A stretch of DNA of 10,641 nucleotides from Verrucomicrobia bacterium UBA1263 (GTDB lineage: Bacteria > Verrucomicrobiota > Verrucomicrobiia > Limisphaerales > UBA1412). A program made the position numbers and the translations under genes. Positions 1 through 8,098 of the stretch are shown in pieces. Every line of letters starts with the position of its first letter. Position 1 is the first letter of the stretch. Below the pieces are notes generated by a model. The model worked only from the letters and a program-made list of their open reading frames with translations. It was not told where the DNA came from and made no database searches. The stretch is taken from positions 465-11,105 of the forward strand of contig DBVN01000042.1 in the NCBI GenBank assembly GCA_002308515.1. The letters run 5' to 3'.

Positions 1-1
1 A

Positions 2-1396
2 TTCGCGTTTTATCAATTTGAGAACTACACCGGCCGCAAAGCCTGGGATCAGTATGTCAAGGAATGCGGCGGCTGGATCGAGGGGATCGAGGCCGAAAAA
101 TTCGCCGTACCCACACAGCGCACCAAGAATTACATCTGGCTCAAGGACATTCTTCCTCCGCCGCTGGATGATGATAAAAATTTCGCGGCTTTGCCGTTTT
201 GGGGAGTTGCGTTTGTGGAGGCGAAAACACTCTCGGATGACCAGAAGCAGCTGAAGGAAAAATGGGAACAGTTCATAAAAGATTTTGACTCCTATATCTA
301 CGCTCACTGGGACAAACCGCGCAGAGCGGGTGCCAATTTGGAAAACGGTTACGCGACTCATGAAGAAGCCGTCCGCGCTCTTGGCGAACAGCTGGCGCAG
401 GGGGAATCCCTCTACCGGGAAATTCGGGATGGGCTGCGTCAGCGTCCTCAATGCCGCTATTCTGTCAAGGTGGCGGGACAGGAAGAGCTGGAGGTCCGTC
501 ATTTGGCATCCCTGAAAGGAATATCGAAATACGCGGCGGCTCATGCCTATTTTCAGCTGGAGCAGAAACAGAGTAAATCAGCCCTGGAAGATGTCCTCTT
601 TATGCTGGATCTGTCCGATACACTGGCCAGAGAACCCTTCATGATCAGCCAGCTGGTGCACATCGTCCTGATCAGCCAGCCGCTGGCGGTGATCTGGGAA
701 GGCATCGAGGCCGATGCCTGGGATGATGAAGATTTGCAAACCCTTCAAGAACGCCTGACCAAAGTGGATCTCTGGAACGATCTGCGCCTGTCGCTGATGG
801 GCGAAAGAGCCTACGCGAACGAGCTGTTAGTCGGCGAAAAAAATAAATTTTATCATCTTCCCGAATGGAACCCTCTTTTCCCCAAAGGCTGGTATTACCG
901 TGGTGTGCTGGAAATGAACCTCATGACAGATGCCTTCCTGGATACGATGGACAGAGAGGAACACCACTTCAAACCGGTGTTTGCGGACATCATGAAAACC
1001 TACGACTACTATCAGTTCAGCGGCCGGGCCAGGAATGCCTTGGTGATCCATGCTTTTCCTCCGCTAAAAAGTTATTTTGTGAAGATGTCCTACGCTCAGT
1101 TCACCGTTGACGCGGCTCAGATCGCCTGTGCGCTGGAGCGGTACCGCCATCAGAACGACCGCTACCCGGCCTCGCTTCAGGCATTGCGTGACCTGCTGCC
1201 GGAGGATCAGATCCCACGCGACTGGGTCACGGACAAGATCCCTCAGATCCGCCAGGCCGATACCGGCTACATCCTCTGGAGCAGCGGCTGGGATCGTGTG
1301 GATGATCAGGGCAGGAAAGCCTATGTCGAAAACGAAAAAGGGCAGAAGATCCCGGATAGAAGCCAGGGCGACTGGGTCTGGGAAATCGCCCGGTAG
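2..1396 (+). CDS. Uncharacterised membrane-anchored protein with pseudopilin-like C-terminus (5' partial, first of tandem paralogues)
   Basis: The frame is open from base 2 to a TAG at 1394-1396 (464 visible residues), so the start lies before the window. An internal TTG at 191 is not the real start, because codons before it encode NYTGRKAW and an IWLKDI...PPP...NFA stretch that match the downstream gene (NYTGRKAW, LWLKDI...PPV...NFA). By comparison with that paralogue, only a short cytoplasmic tail and most of one membrane segment are missing. The middle is helical and holds an A-V-I-W-E-G-I-E motif shared with the paralogue. The last ~95 residues (IACALERYRHQNDRYPASL, then DTGYILWSSGW and GDWVWEI) resemble the C-terminal domain of GspG-type pseudopilins. 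I know similar domain arrangements as hypothetical proteins in planctomycetes and verrucomicrobia. Function is unknown; the bulk is probably periplasmic (inference). Codon use is GC-richer than in the second copy (32 of 60 bases G+C at 601-660). Confidence 0.9.
   Translation, partial: FAFYQFENYTGRKAWDQYVKECGGWIEGIEAEKFAVPTQRTKNYIWLKDILPPPLDDDKNFAALPFWGVAFVEAKTLSDDQKQLKEKWEQFIKDFDSYIYAHWDKPRRAGANLENGYATHEEAVRALGEQLAQGESLYREIRDGLRQRPQCRYSVKVAGQEELEVRHLASLKGISKYAAAHAYFQLEQKQSKSALEDVLFMLDLSDTLAREPFMISQLVHIVLISQPLAVIWEGIEADAWDDEDLQTLQERLTKVDLWNDLRLSLMGERAYANELLVGEKNKFYHLPEWNPLFPKGWYYRGVLEMNLMTDAFLDTMDREEHHFKPVFADIMKTYDYYQFSGRARNALVIHAFPPLKSYFVKMSYAQFTVDAAQIACALERYRHQNDRYPASLQALRDLLPEDQIPRDWVTDKIPQIRQADTGYILWSSGWDRVDDQGRKAYVENEKGQKIPDRSQGDWVWEIAR
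23..48 (+). repeat. 26-base exact direct repeat, copy 1 (partner 1547-1572)
   Basis: These 26 bases, encoding most of NYTGRKAW, are identical to 1547-1572 in the second paralogue, and flanking identity continues at 13 of the next 18 positions. It marks the 5' end of DNA-level similarity between the tandem genes. Confidence 0.85.
1364..1387 (+). repeat. 24-base exact direct repeat, copy 1 (partner 3125-3148)
   Basis: These 24 bases, encoding QGDWVWEI near the C-terminus, are identical to 3125-3148 at the end of the second paralogue. Both genes then finish with CGG TAG. The repeat marks the 3' end of DNA similarity between the tandem genes. Confidence 0.85.
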
Positions 1397-1438
1397 CTTG
1401 AGCCGATAAAATTTAGAGAACATAAAACGAACAAAGAT

Positions 1439-3157
1439 ATGACTGAAAAAAAGAATAGAATGAAGACATGGAAAAAGCTCTGTCTTTTTTCAGTAAGTAT
1501 CATTTGTCTGTTGGGAGTCAGCATCGTACTTTTTTACAAGGTGACCAACTACACCGGCCGCAAAGCCTGGGAGCGGTACGTTCAGGAATGTGAAAAACAA
1601 AACCGGACAGCCGTCTCTGACACGGAGCGCCGCTATCTCTGGCTGAAAGACATTCAACTTCCACCGGTGAATGAAAGTCAGAATTTCGCCAATTATCCTC
1701 TATTCCAAACGGTTTCCCGCTTAGAGAATGAGAACGACAATAACATAGGCAACGAAGAATTAAAACCTTGGAAAGAAGTTTTAGAACCAAATGGAGTAGT
1801 AGGATATGCTGGAAAAGCAGATTTCCATAGGTCACGGCGTGCTGATTATAAGAAATTTATTACGACAGAAAGAGATCCTGAACCTTTTCCAGAAGAAAAT
1901 GTTTCTCCTTATAAACAGCGCAAAAAAAGCCTGGCCAGGATGGCTGAACGTTCAAAAGAATTAAAGGAATATCTCGATACTCACACACAAGAAGAGATAG
2001 CGCAGCTTATGTTGAAAAGACTGGAACCCGGTCTGTCCGCTTATCAAGATATCCAAAACGCTTTGGAAAAATACACACAATGTTATTATCCCTTTCAATA
2101 TAAAAAAGAAACATGGTTTGTTCTGTGGCCCTTACATTTGGATATATTTGAAAAAATAGCGGCTTTTGGTTATAAAAAAGCTTACGCGAATTTGGCATTG
2201 GGTCGTTCCGATGAAGCTGTGAAAGATATTTTGTTTATCATGAAGTTGGCGGATACATTATCGGGCAATCCACACATGAGATATATGGTAGTGAAAAGAG
2301 ATATTTATGAAGAAGTTTTATGCGTGATTTGGGAGGGGATCGAATCGAATGTCTGGACTAAAAATGATTTGAAACAAATTCAGGAACATTTGGCCAAAAC
2401 AGATCTCTATATGGATATACTGTCAGGCACTATAGGAGAAAGAGCGATTTTAAATGAGCATTTTTTAAAGGAACCGCGTTTTTTACTTTTTGAAGATCCT
2501 GATTTGTCATTCAAAGAAGATTTATTAAATGAAATTCGGGTAAATCAGTGGGGCATCAAGGATGTCCTGGATTCTTATTATGTTGCAAACAGGATCAAGA
2601 ATTGTATCCCGCTAGGTTGGAATTATCGGGCGCTTCTGGAATATAACAAGGCAATAGATCGTTTGCTTTCCTTTTTTAATTTAGAAGACAAATGTCTGAA
2701 TATGGATATTTTGCCAGAGACAACTAACGAATTACTAAATCCATGTCAAGAATTATTAAGTCCATTTCCCCGGAAAATAAACAAAGTTCCGCAGGCAGTA
2801 ACAAAATATTTTTTGGGATTGGGTATCAGCGGGAATCGGCTATATGGGATACAGCGTGGCTGTGAGATTCAATCTTTTATCAATATGGCACAGATTTCCT
2901 GCGCATTGGAGCGTTTTTATTTGGAGAACGAAAAATATCCCGATTCACTGGATGAATTAGGTGAACTGCTGCCCAAAGAGAAATTGCCGCGAGATTGGCT
3001 TGATGGGAAACCTCCGCGAATGCGCCTGACAGATACAGGTTACATTCTTTGGTGCAGCGGCTGGAATTTTAAAGACGATGGCGGAACACGCGATACCAGG
3101 CTCATACAACATCTTTCTGAACCTCAGGGCGACTGGGTCTGGGAAATCAGCCGGTAG
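1439..3157 (+). CDS. Uncharacterised membrane-anchored protein with pseudopilin-like C-terminus (second of tandem paralogues)
   Basis: 572 residues, TAG stop. Residues 14-34 form one hydrophobic segment after a basic tail (MKTWKK), giving a signal anchor with the rest outside the cytoplasm. There is no signal-peptidase or lipobox site. NYTGRKAW follows at 37-44, then LWLKDI..PPV...NFA, a long charged helical region, a V-I-W-E-G-I-E motif, and a C-terminal module of ~95 residues (ISCALERFYLENEKYPDSL, DTGYILWCSGW, GDWVWEI) resembling GspG pseudopilin C-termini. It is clearly homologous to the gene 42 bases upstream and is probably co-transcribed. It is longer mainly through an insertion at about residues 95-160 and extra sequence in its second half. 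The start at 1439 has no Shine-Dalgarno sequence; ATG 1460 (residue 8) is an equally plausible start just before the membrane segment. The middle is AT-rich (18 of 60 bases G+C at 2101-2160), whereas both ends match the neighbour. Function is unknown. Confidence 0.9.
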   Translation: MTEKKNRMKTWKKLCLFSVSIICLLGVSIVLFYKVTNYTGRKAWERYVQECEKQNRTAVSDTERRYLWLKDIQLPPVNESQNFANYPLFQTVSRLENENDNNIGNEELKPWKEVLEPNGVVGYAGKADFHRSRRADYKKFITTERDPEPFPEENVSPYKQRKKSLARMAERSKELKEYLDTHTQEEIAQLMLKRLEPGLSAYQDIQNALEKYTQCYYPFQYKKETWFVLWPLHLDIFEKIAAFGYKKAYANLALGRSDEAVKDILFIMKLADTLSGNPHMRYMVVKRDIYEEVLCVIWEGIESNVWTKNDLKQIQEHLAKTDLYMDILSGTIGERAILNEHFLKEPRFLLFEDPDLSFKEDLLNEIRVNQWGIKDVLDSYYVANRIKNCIPLGWNYRALLEYNKAIDRLLSFFNLEDKCLNMDILPETTNELLNPCQELLSPFPRKINKVPQAVTKYFLGLGISGNRLYGIQRGCEIQSFINMAQISCALERFYLENEKYPDSLDELGELLPKEKLPRDWLDGKPPRMRLTDTGYILWCSGWNFKDDGGTRDTRLIQHLSEPQGDWVWEISR

Positions 3158-3176
3158 TTTTATTCTGCTGTGATCT

Positions 3177-6100
3177 CTATTTCTTATCTTTTACAAATTT
3201 GAAGTACAGAGCCGGGATCAGGTACACCGTCAGGATAGAGGAAAAGACCAGACCGCCCACCAGTGCCACGCCGCAGCTGGAACGCAGTTCCGCTCCCACG
3301 CCTGTTCCGAACGCCATGGGCATCATGCCGATCACGGCGGCGATAGAGGTCATTACGATTGGGCGGAACTTGTTCCTGGAAGCCTCCAGCATCGCCTGAT
3401 GTTTCGACATCCCGTTTTGGGTGAGTGTGGCGCATTCATCCATCAGCAGGATGGCGTTGTTGACCACGATGCCGATCATCATCACACCGCCCAGCATACC
3501 GAGCATGGAGAGTGAAAGTCCGGCCAGCCAGATGGCGGTGAACATCCCCAGGAATCCCAGCGGGATCGTGAAGAGGACCAGGAACGGACGGCTCCAGGAC
3601 TCCATGATGGCGGCGATCACCAGGTATGTCATGATGATGGCCAGCAGGAACACCTCACCGAAATCGGCAGCGCCTTCTTTCATCATTTCCGAGAGACCGG
3701 CGAATCTCAGCTCATAGCCCGCCGGCAGGATCGGATTCACACTGTCCTCCAGTACTCTGGATAAGTCGCCCACCACATAGCCGCTGTTGGCGTTGGCATA
3801 GAACCAGGAAGCGCGTTCCTTGTCGCGACGGATCAGGCTCACGGAGACATTGTCCCGTTTCTGTTCGGTGAGCACGTCCATATTGATCGGTTTGCCGTTC
3901 AGCATACCGGCGTTGAGTTTCTTCACGGTTTCCAGTCCGTTGGTGTTGTCCAGCTTCACCCGGATGTCAAAGGAGCGGCTGTCCACCTTATAAGTCCCGG
4001 CCTCGATCCCTTCAAAACTGCCCACGATAGTGGAGCCGAGCGGGACCGCGTCAATGCCCAGATTGCGCAGGATAGGCCGCTGCGGTGTGAAAGTGATCTG
4101 CGGTTTGCCGATACGGATGCTGGAATCAATATCGGTCGCGATGCCGCTCTTTTGCAGGGCTTCGATGCCGTGGCGGTTGTACTGTTCCAGCGCGTTCATG
4201 TCGGAGCCGCTGATATAGGCGACCATATCCACAGAGCTGTCGCCGGTGGCTTCCGGAACGGTCATGCTGTAGATCATATCGTGGAATGTATTCAGCACGT
4301 CACGGGTACTGTTCATGATCTCTTCCAGAGAGGGGCGTGTTCCTTTGGGATGCGCTACGACAGAGATCTGAGCCAAATGGACACCCTGCGAGACCTGTCC
4401 CGGCAGTGCCTTGACGTAGCCCAGAGTCGTGCCGGTTTCCTTGATGAAGGAAAGCTTGTGGAGCGCTTCCAGTATCTCCATCGCGCGGACGCGTGTTTGA
4501 TCCAGATTGCTGTTGGAGGGGAATTCCAGATTGATGGAAAACTCGCTCCGGTCTGTGTCCGGGAAGAAGGACATGGAGACCCGCGGAACGATCAGAAAAG
4601 CGATCAGACCGCAGACGACACCGATGATGAGCAGAACGCTTCCCGGTGACCGTGACGTGTAGCGGATGGAACGGTTGAACAGATCACAAAGTTTGTCATA
4701 TCCTTTGTCCCACAGGCGGAACATGCGGATATTCCGGGGACTGCGGTTCAGAGTTTTTTCGGTCAGCAGCAGACTGGCCAGGATCGGTGTCAGGGTAAAG
4801 CTGATGAAGAGCGACATCAGTGTCGCGATCACCATCACGCCCGCGAACGGAGCCAGGATCATCCCGACCACAGAGGTCATCAGCATCATCGGAACGAATA
4901 CCACCACGTTGGTTAGCGCGCTGGCCGCCACGGCGTTGACGACACCGCCCGCGCCTTTGGCCGCGGCGTTCTTGCGGTCTTGTCCCTGTGAAAGCTGTTT
5001 GTAAATGTTTTCAATGACGACGATGGAGTTCGCCACCAGCACGCCCACAGAGGAACCGATGGACATCAGCGTCACAAGGTCGATCGTGTAGTTCATCGCC
5101 TTCATCAGCATGAAGGAGACGATGACCGAGACCGGCATGGTGATGGAGACGATGAACGTCGCGCGGATCTCATGCAGGAACAGGAACAGCAGCGCCGCCG
5201 TCAGCAGCATCCCCAGTCCGACACTGGTCCAGGCATCCGCCACAGCCGTTTCGATGAATTCGCCCGTGTCCTTGTGCCAGTGCAGTTCCATCCCGCCCGG
5301 CAGCTGATGATTCTCGTTGATCTCGTCAAAACGCTTGCGGATGCGCTTGATGGTTTCCACGGCGTTGGCCTCGCCCTTCTTAACAACCTCCATGCAGATG
5401 CCCGGCTTGTTGTTCAGATAGGCTTCCTGACGGATCTCTTTGCTGCGAAGCTCGATCGTTGCTACGTCGCCCAGATAGACGCGGCTCCCGGCATGATTGC
5501 CGATCTCCAGCTCCTTCAGGGCGTTGATGTCCCGGAATTCAGCGTCATAAGTGATGCTGTATTCCTGTTTGCCTTCCTTGACGTGTCCCGCCGGCATCTT
5601 GCGGTTGTTGGCTGAAATGCGTTTGATGATATCACCCACGGTCAGACCCGATTCAGCGAGCTTGTCCTGTGAGAGCAGCACATGCAGCTGCATCTCATTG
5701 CCGCCGTGGACGCGCACCGCCGAAACGCCCGGAATGCTGGCAAAGCGGTCGGAGAGCTTGTCGTCCACATAATCGTAAAGCTCGTCCATCGTGCGTTCGC
5801 CCGTCAGATAGAGGATGACGACCGGCAGCGCGTTGATATCGAATTTATCCAGGATGGGTGTTTCCACCTCATCGGGAAAATCCTCCATGATCATGTTGAT
5901 CTTCTCGCGCACGTTATGGAGCGCCAGATTGATATCCACTCCCAGATGGAACTCCAGCGACATGGCGCAGATATTTTCCATGCAGACCGAAGTCGTATGC
6001 TTCAGACCGTCCAGGGACGCGATCGCGTCCTCGATCCGTCGGGCGACTTCCACCTCGATCTCCTCCGGTGTAGCGCCGGGATAGATGGTCGAGATCTGCA

Positions 6101-6233
6101 CGTAGGGGATGTCGGTTTTGGGAACCAGATCGATACCGATCTTGAAGAACGAGCTGATGCCGATCACCACCATCGTGATGATCAGACAGCTCAGCGCGAT
6201 TGGCCGTTTAATGGAAATTTCAGGCAGAGACAT
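3177..6233 (-). CDS. RND-family (AcrB/HAE1-like) efflux transporter with non-canonical proton-relay residues
   Basis: 1018 residues, near the usual 1020-1050 of the family. Inner-membrane pump of a tripartite efflux complex. The N-terminus has the first membrane helix (about 10-30), then the porter-domain signature P-Y-V-Q-I-S-T-I-Y-P-G-A-T-P-E-E-I-E. Helices 2-4 fall near 338-353, 359-377 and 383-405, a second porter half follows, and the C-terminal helix bundle ends with RPIVMTSIAAVIGMMPMAFG. The repeated helix-loop-helix layout and both porter halves are complete. The oddity is helix 4, which reads VGVLVANSIVVIENI: positions equivalent to AcrB Asp407 and Asp408 are Ala401 and Asn402, and the Lys940 position in helix 10 is Asn925. 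The RPI-MTS threonine is kept. The gene starts 24 bases after the fusion-protein gene and has no Shine-Dalgarno sequence. Last gene of the operon; it ends 19 bases from the convergent gene with no visible terminator. Substrate unknown. Confidence 0.95.
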   Translation of the reverse strand: MSLPEISIKRPIALSCLIITMVVIGISSFFKIGIDLVPKTDIPYVQISTIYPGATPEEIEVEVARRIEDAIASLDGLKHTTSVCMENICAMSLEFHLGVDINLALHNVREKINMIMEDFPDEVETPILDKFDINALPVVILYLTGERTMDELYDYVDDKLSDRFASIPGVSAVRVHGGNEMQLHVLLSQDKLAESGLTVGDIIKRISANNRKMPAGHVKEGKQEYSITYDAEFRDINALKELEIGNHAGSRVYLGDVATIELRSKEIRQEAYLNNKPGICMEVVKKGEANAVETIKRIRKRFDEINENHQLPGGMELHWHKDTGEFIETAVADAWTSVGLGMLLTAALLFLFLHEIRATFIVSITMPVSVIVSFMLMKAMNYTIDLVTLMSIGSSVGVLVANSIVVIENIYKQLSQGQDRKNAAAKGAGGVVNAVAASALTNVVVFVPMMLMTSVVGMILAPFAGVMVIATLMSLFISFTLTPILASLLLTEKTLNRSPRNIRMFRLWDKGYDKLCDLFNRSIRYTSRSPGSVLLIIGVVCGLIAFLIVPRVSMSFFPDTDRSEFSINLEFPSNSNLDQTRVRAMEILEALHKLSFIKETGTTLGYVKALPGQVSQGVHLAQISVVAHPKGTRPSLEEIMNSTRDVLNTFHDMIYSMTVPEATGDSSVDMVAYISGSDMNALEQYNRHGIEALQKSGIATDIDSSIRIGKPQITFTPQRPILRNLGIDAVPLGSTIVGSFEGIEAGTYKVDSRSFDIRVKLDNTNGLETVKKLNAGMLNGKPINMDVLTEQKRDNVSVSLIRRDKERASWFYANANSGYVVGDLSRVLEDSVNPILPAGYELRFAGLSEMMKEGAADFGEVFLLAIIMTYLVIAAIMESWSRPFLVLFTIPLGFLGMFTAIWLAGLSLSMLGMLGGVMMIGIVVNNAILLMDECATLTQNGMSKHQAMLEASRNKFRPIVMTSIAAVIGMMPMAFGTGVGAELRSSCGVALVGGLVFSSILTVYLIPALYFKFVKDKK

Positions 6234-6257
6234 GGTATGTTTTGATACAGCGGAAAA

Positions 6258-7424
6258 CTATTTTTCGATAACAGTCAGCGGGTCTTTTTCGTTCACAAAG
6301 TATTGACCGGACACAACGAACTCTTTATCCAGAGCCGATCCAATATTGCGGATCTCAATGAACCCGTCCGTGCTGAGTCCGGGCTCCACGTCAAAGCGCG
6401 CCGCCTGTCCCTGGTCGGAGTAATAGGCGATGTAGCGGTTGCCGCTGCGCAGCATCACCGCTTCCTCCGGCAGACCGTAGGCTTCATGCTCGTCCAGGAT
6501 GATATCCACATTGCACAGCAGGCCGCTGGTGATTTTTGTCTTGGGCGGCAATTCCGCTTTGATCTCAAAAGTGCGGCTCTTTTCCTCGATGCTGGGCGAG
6601 CGGTAGGTGATGACAGCCTCGATATTCTCGCCGTTCGTGTGGATGCGGACTTTGCTTTTGCCGGGCTGGATATCTTCGTAGTGCAGACTGCTGATCAGAC
6701 AGGAGAGTTCCAGCAGATCGGGATTCTCCATGCGGAGGATGGGCGTTCTGAAACCGCTGCCGGGATATTCGCCCTGTTCTTTGAATTTGTGCGTGATGAC
6801 CCCGTCGAAGGGAGCGATCCCCTTGGAATCATTCAGATTTTTTTCCGCGACCATCTTCGCGGTCTTTTTCACGCTCAGCTGGGCGTTCATGTAGTTCAGC
6901 AGCTCCTGATCGCGTGTAACGGCGTGGGTGGCTTTGTGGGCGTTCACTTCCGCCTTTTCATAGTCATCATTGGAGATCACTTCCTGTTCCAGCAGAGACT
7001 TCGCGCGGTCGTAATCCGTCTGGGCTTTTTCCATTTCCTTTTTGGATATTGCCAGCTGGGCGTTCATCGCGTCCACGGATTTCTGGGCCAGATCCACTTC
7101 GCCCTGCGACATCACGAAACGGTTTTCCAGATTCTGCTTGTCTATCTGAAAAAGCAGATCGCCTTTCTTGACCGTGTCGCCTTCCTTTACGGCCAGCACT
7201 TCCAGCACACCATCCATCTTGGCTCCCAGGACGGCTTTTTCCACCGGCTGGATGAGACCCTGCACATGAATGCTGTTTTGGAAAAGCCGCTGGCTGGGTT
7301 TGGCCAGAGCAACTCCGACTTTGTATTCAGAGTGCTGATCCGCCTTTTTGCCGCATCCACTGGTCAGGATCAATGAACCAATGATGAGAGAATAAAAAAA
7401 TAAAAAATGAGATCTGTTTTTCAT
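6258..7424 (-). CDS. Efflux RND periplasmic adaptor (membrane fusion) lipoprotein, AcrA/HlyD-like
   Basis: 388 residues from ATG 7424. A longer TTG start at 7445 would overlap the repressor gene by 20 bases and put a charged stretch before the signal peptide, so I prefer ATG. Residues 1-23 are a lipoprotein signal (hydrophobic FFYSLIIGSLILTSGC), with Cys24 as the probable lipidation site; the -3 residue is Thr rather than Leu, so the lipobox is slightly imperfect. A biotinyl-lipoyl half-motif (VKEGDTVKKGDLLFQID) lies at 79-95, a coiled-coil hairpin at about 97-200, and the second half-motif APFDGVI at 204-210, followed by beta-barrel and membrane-proximal domains. The hairpin tip carries Arg140, Leu144 and Ser151, spaced as in the RLS motif with which AcrA contacts TolC. 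Its ATG lies one base after the repressor stop, suggesting translational coupling. It should bridge the downstream RND pump to an outer-membrane channel encoded elsewhere. Confidence 0.94.
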   Translation of the reverse strand: MKNRSHFLFFYSLIIGSLILTSGCGKKADQHSEYKVGVALAKPSQRLFQNSIHVQGLIQPVEKAVLGAKMDGVLEVLAVKEGDTVKKGDLLFQIDKQNLENRFVMSQGEVDLAQKSVDAMNAQLAISKKEMEKAQTDYDRAKSLLEQEVISNDDYEKAEVNAHKATHAVTRDQELLNYMNAQLSVKKTAKMVAEKNLNDSKGIAPFDGVITHKFKEQGEYPGSGFRTPILRMENPDLLELSCLISSLHYEDIQPGKSKVRIHTNGENIEAVITYRSPSIEEKSRTFEIKAELPPKTKITSGLLCNVDIILDEHEAYGLPEEAVMLRSGNRYIAYYSDQGQAARFDVEPGLSTDGFIEIRNIGSALDKEFVVSGQYFVNEKDPLTVIEK

Positions 7425-7425
7425 A

Positions 7426-8067
7426 TTAGAGGAGCCCCGCTCCAAAGAGAGCGTTTTGTGTAACTTGGTGCTGGAGCCGGTGGTAAAACGATGTGTTGAT
7501 ATTTTGAGTCGCCTCGCTGAAAGTCAGCGATGTCAGATTGGTCGCGAAAATGATGGGCGGACTGATGATATTCAGGAACCATCCCAGCGCGCTCAGTCTG
7601 TCCTCATTGCCTGTGATGCGCTGATACACCTGGATGAACACATCGCGAATGGGGAACAAAGTCTTTCCCATGATCTGTTCCTTCATGCTGTTCAGGGTGA
7701 CCACCGCGCGCAGACTGATCACGTTGACCCACAGCGGCTGACCTTCGGACAGCAGCTGCCGGAAGAACTGATCGATCAATTCCCTCACCAGCTGCCGCTG
7801 ACCGTCCTTGGTTTCAAAAAGATGACTGTTCTCCAGAGGATAGTCGGCCACACTCTGGGGACGGCTGTCCTTCATCACGTAATCTATCACCGACTGGATA
7901 AAGTTTTCCTTGCCTCCAAAGTGATAACTGATGGCATTGACCTTGACCCCGGCGCGCCGGGTGATGTCCCGCACCGACACAGCGTCAAACCCATACTGCG
8001 CGAAAAGCTCTCCTCCGGCCTGGATGAGAGCCTTCTTCGTATCTTCTGAAACTTTATAAGCGCCCAT
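7426..8067 (-). CDS. TetR/AcrR-family transcriptional repressor of the efflux operon
   Basis: 213 residues from ATG 8067, TAA stop. Residues about 10-54 form the DNA-binding domain: helix 1 (KKALIQAGGELFAQYGFDAVS) and a helix-turn-helix V-R-D-I-T-R-R-A-G-V-K-V-N-A-I-S-Y-H-F. The following GGKE, and the NAISYHFGGKE wording, resemble the CecR (YbiH) branch, which in E. coli also sits beside a fusion-protein gene. The C-terminal ~150 residues are a helical ligand/dimer domain without recognisable specificity. A TTG at 8079 would add four residues, but it falls inside the operator and only about 13 bases from the predicted transcript start, so ATG is preferred. No Shine-Dalgarno sequence is seen. 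First gene of the operon, before the adaptor and pump, with an operator just upstream: it probably represses its own operon until it binds a small molecule (inference). Confidence 0.93.
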   Translation of the reverse strand: MGAYKVSEDTKKALIQAGGELFAQYGFDAVSVRDITRRAGVKVNAISYHFGGKENFIQSVIDYVMKDSRPQSVADYPLENSHLFETKDGQRQLVRELIDQFFRQLLSEGQPLWVNVISLRAVVTLNSMKEQIMGKTLFPIRDVFIQVYQRITGNEDRLSALGWFLNIISPPIIFATNLTSLTFSEATQNINTSFYHRLQHQVTQNALFGAGLL

Positions 8068-8070
8068 AAA

Positions 8071-8088
8071 TTGTAACAAGTGTTACAA
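8071..8088. promoter_or_regulatory. Palindromic operator for the TetR-family repressor
   Basis: TTGTAACA-AG-TGTTACAA is a perfect 8+8 inverted repeat with a 2-base centre. It ends three bases before the repressor ATG and lies just downstream of the predicted transcription start (~8092). Size and symmetry suit a TetR dimer. Binding here would block transcription and mask the translation start region of the operon. Confidence 0.8.
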
Positions 8089-8098
8089 AAACAAAATC

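Noticed and set aside
1398..1426. Promoter-like TTGAGC-17-CATAAA between the tandem paralogues
   Set aside because: Each box matches only 4 of 6 and the start point would fall about 6 bases before ATG 1439. In an AT-rich 42-base gap this is easily chance; read-through from the upstream gene is simpler.
3158..3176. Terminator between the convergent paralogue and RND genes
   Set aside because: The 19-base gap has no hairpin or T-run that would support an intrinsic terminator.
6303..7376. Long open frame (357 codons) on the plus strand opposite the adaptor gene
   Set aside because: It is antisense to a clear membrane-fusion protein, has no recognisable motif and shows the usual composition of a shadow frame. 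The same applies to plus-strand frames opposite the RND and repressor genes.
7425..7445. TTG start at 7445 for the adaptor
   Set aside because: It would prepend MERGSSN to a good lipoprotein signal and overlap the repressor gene; ATG 7424 gives a normal signal peptide.
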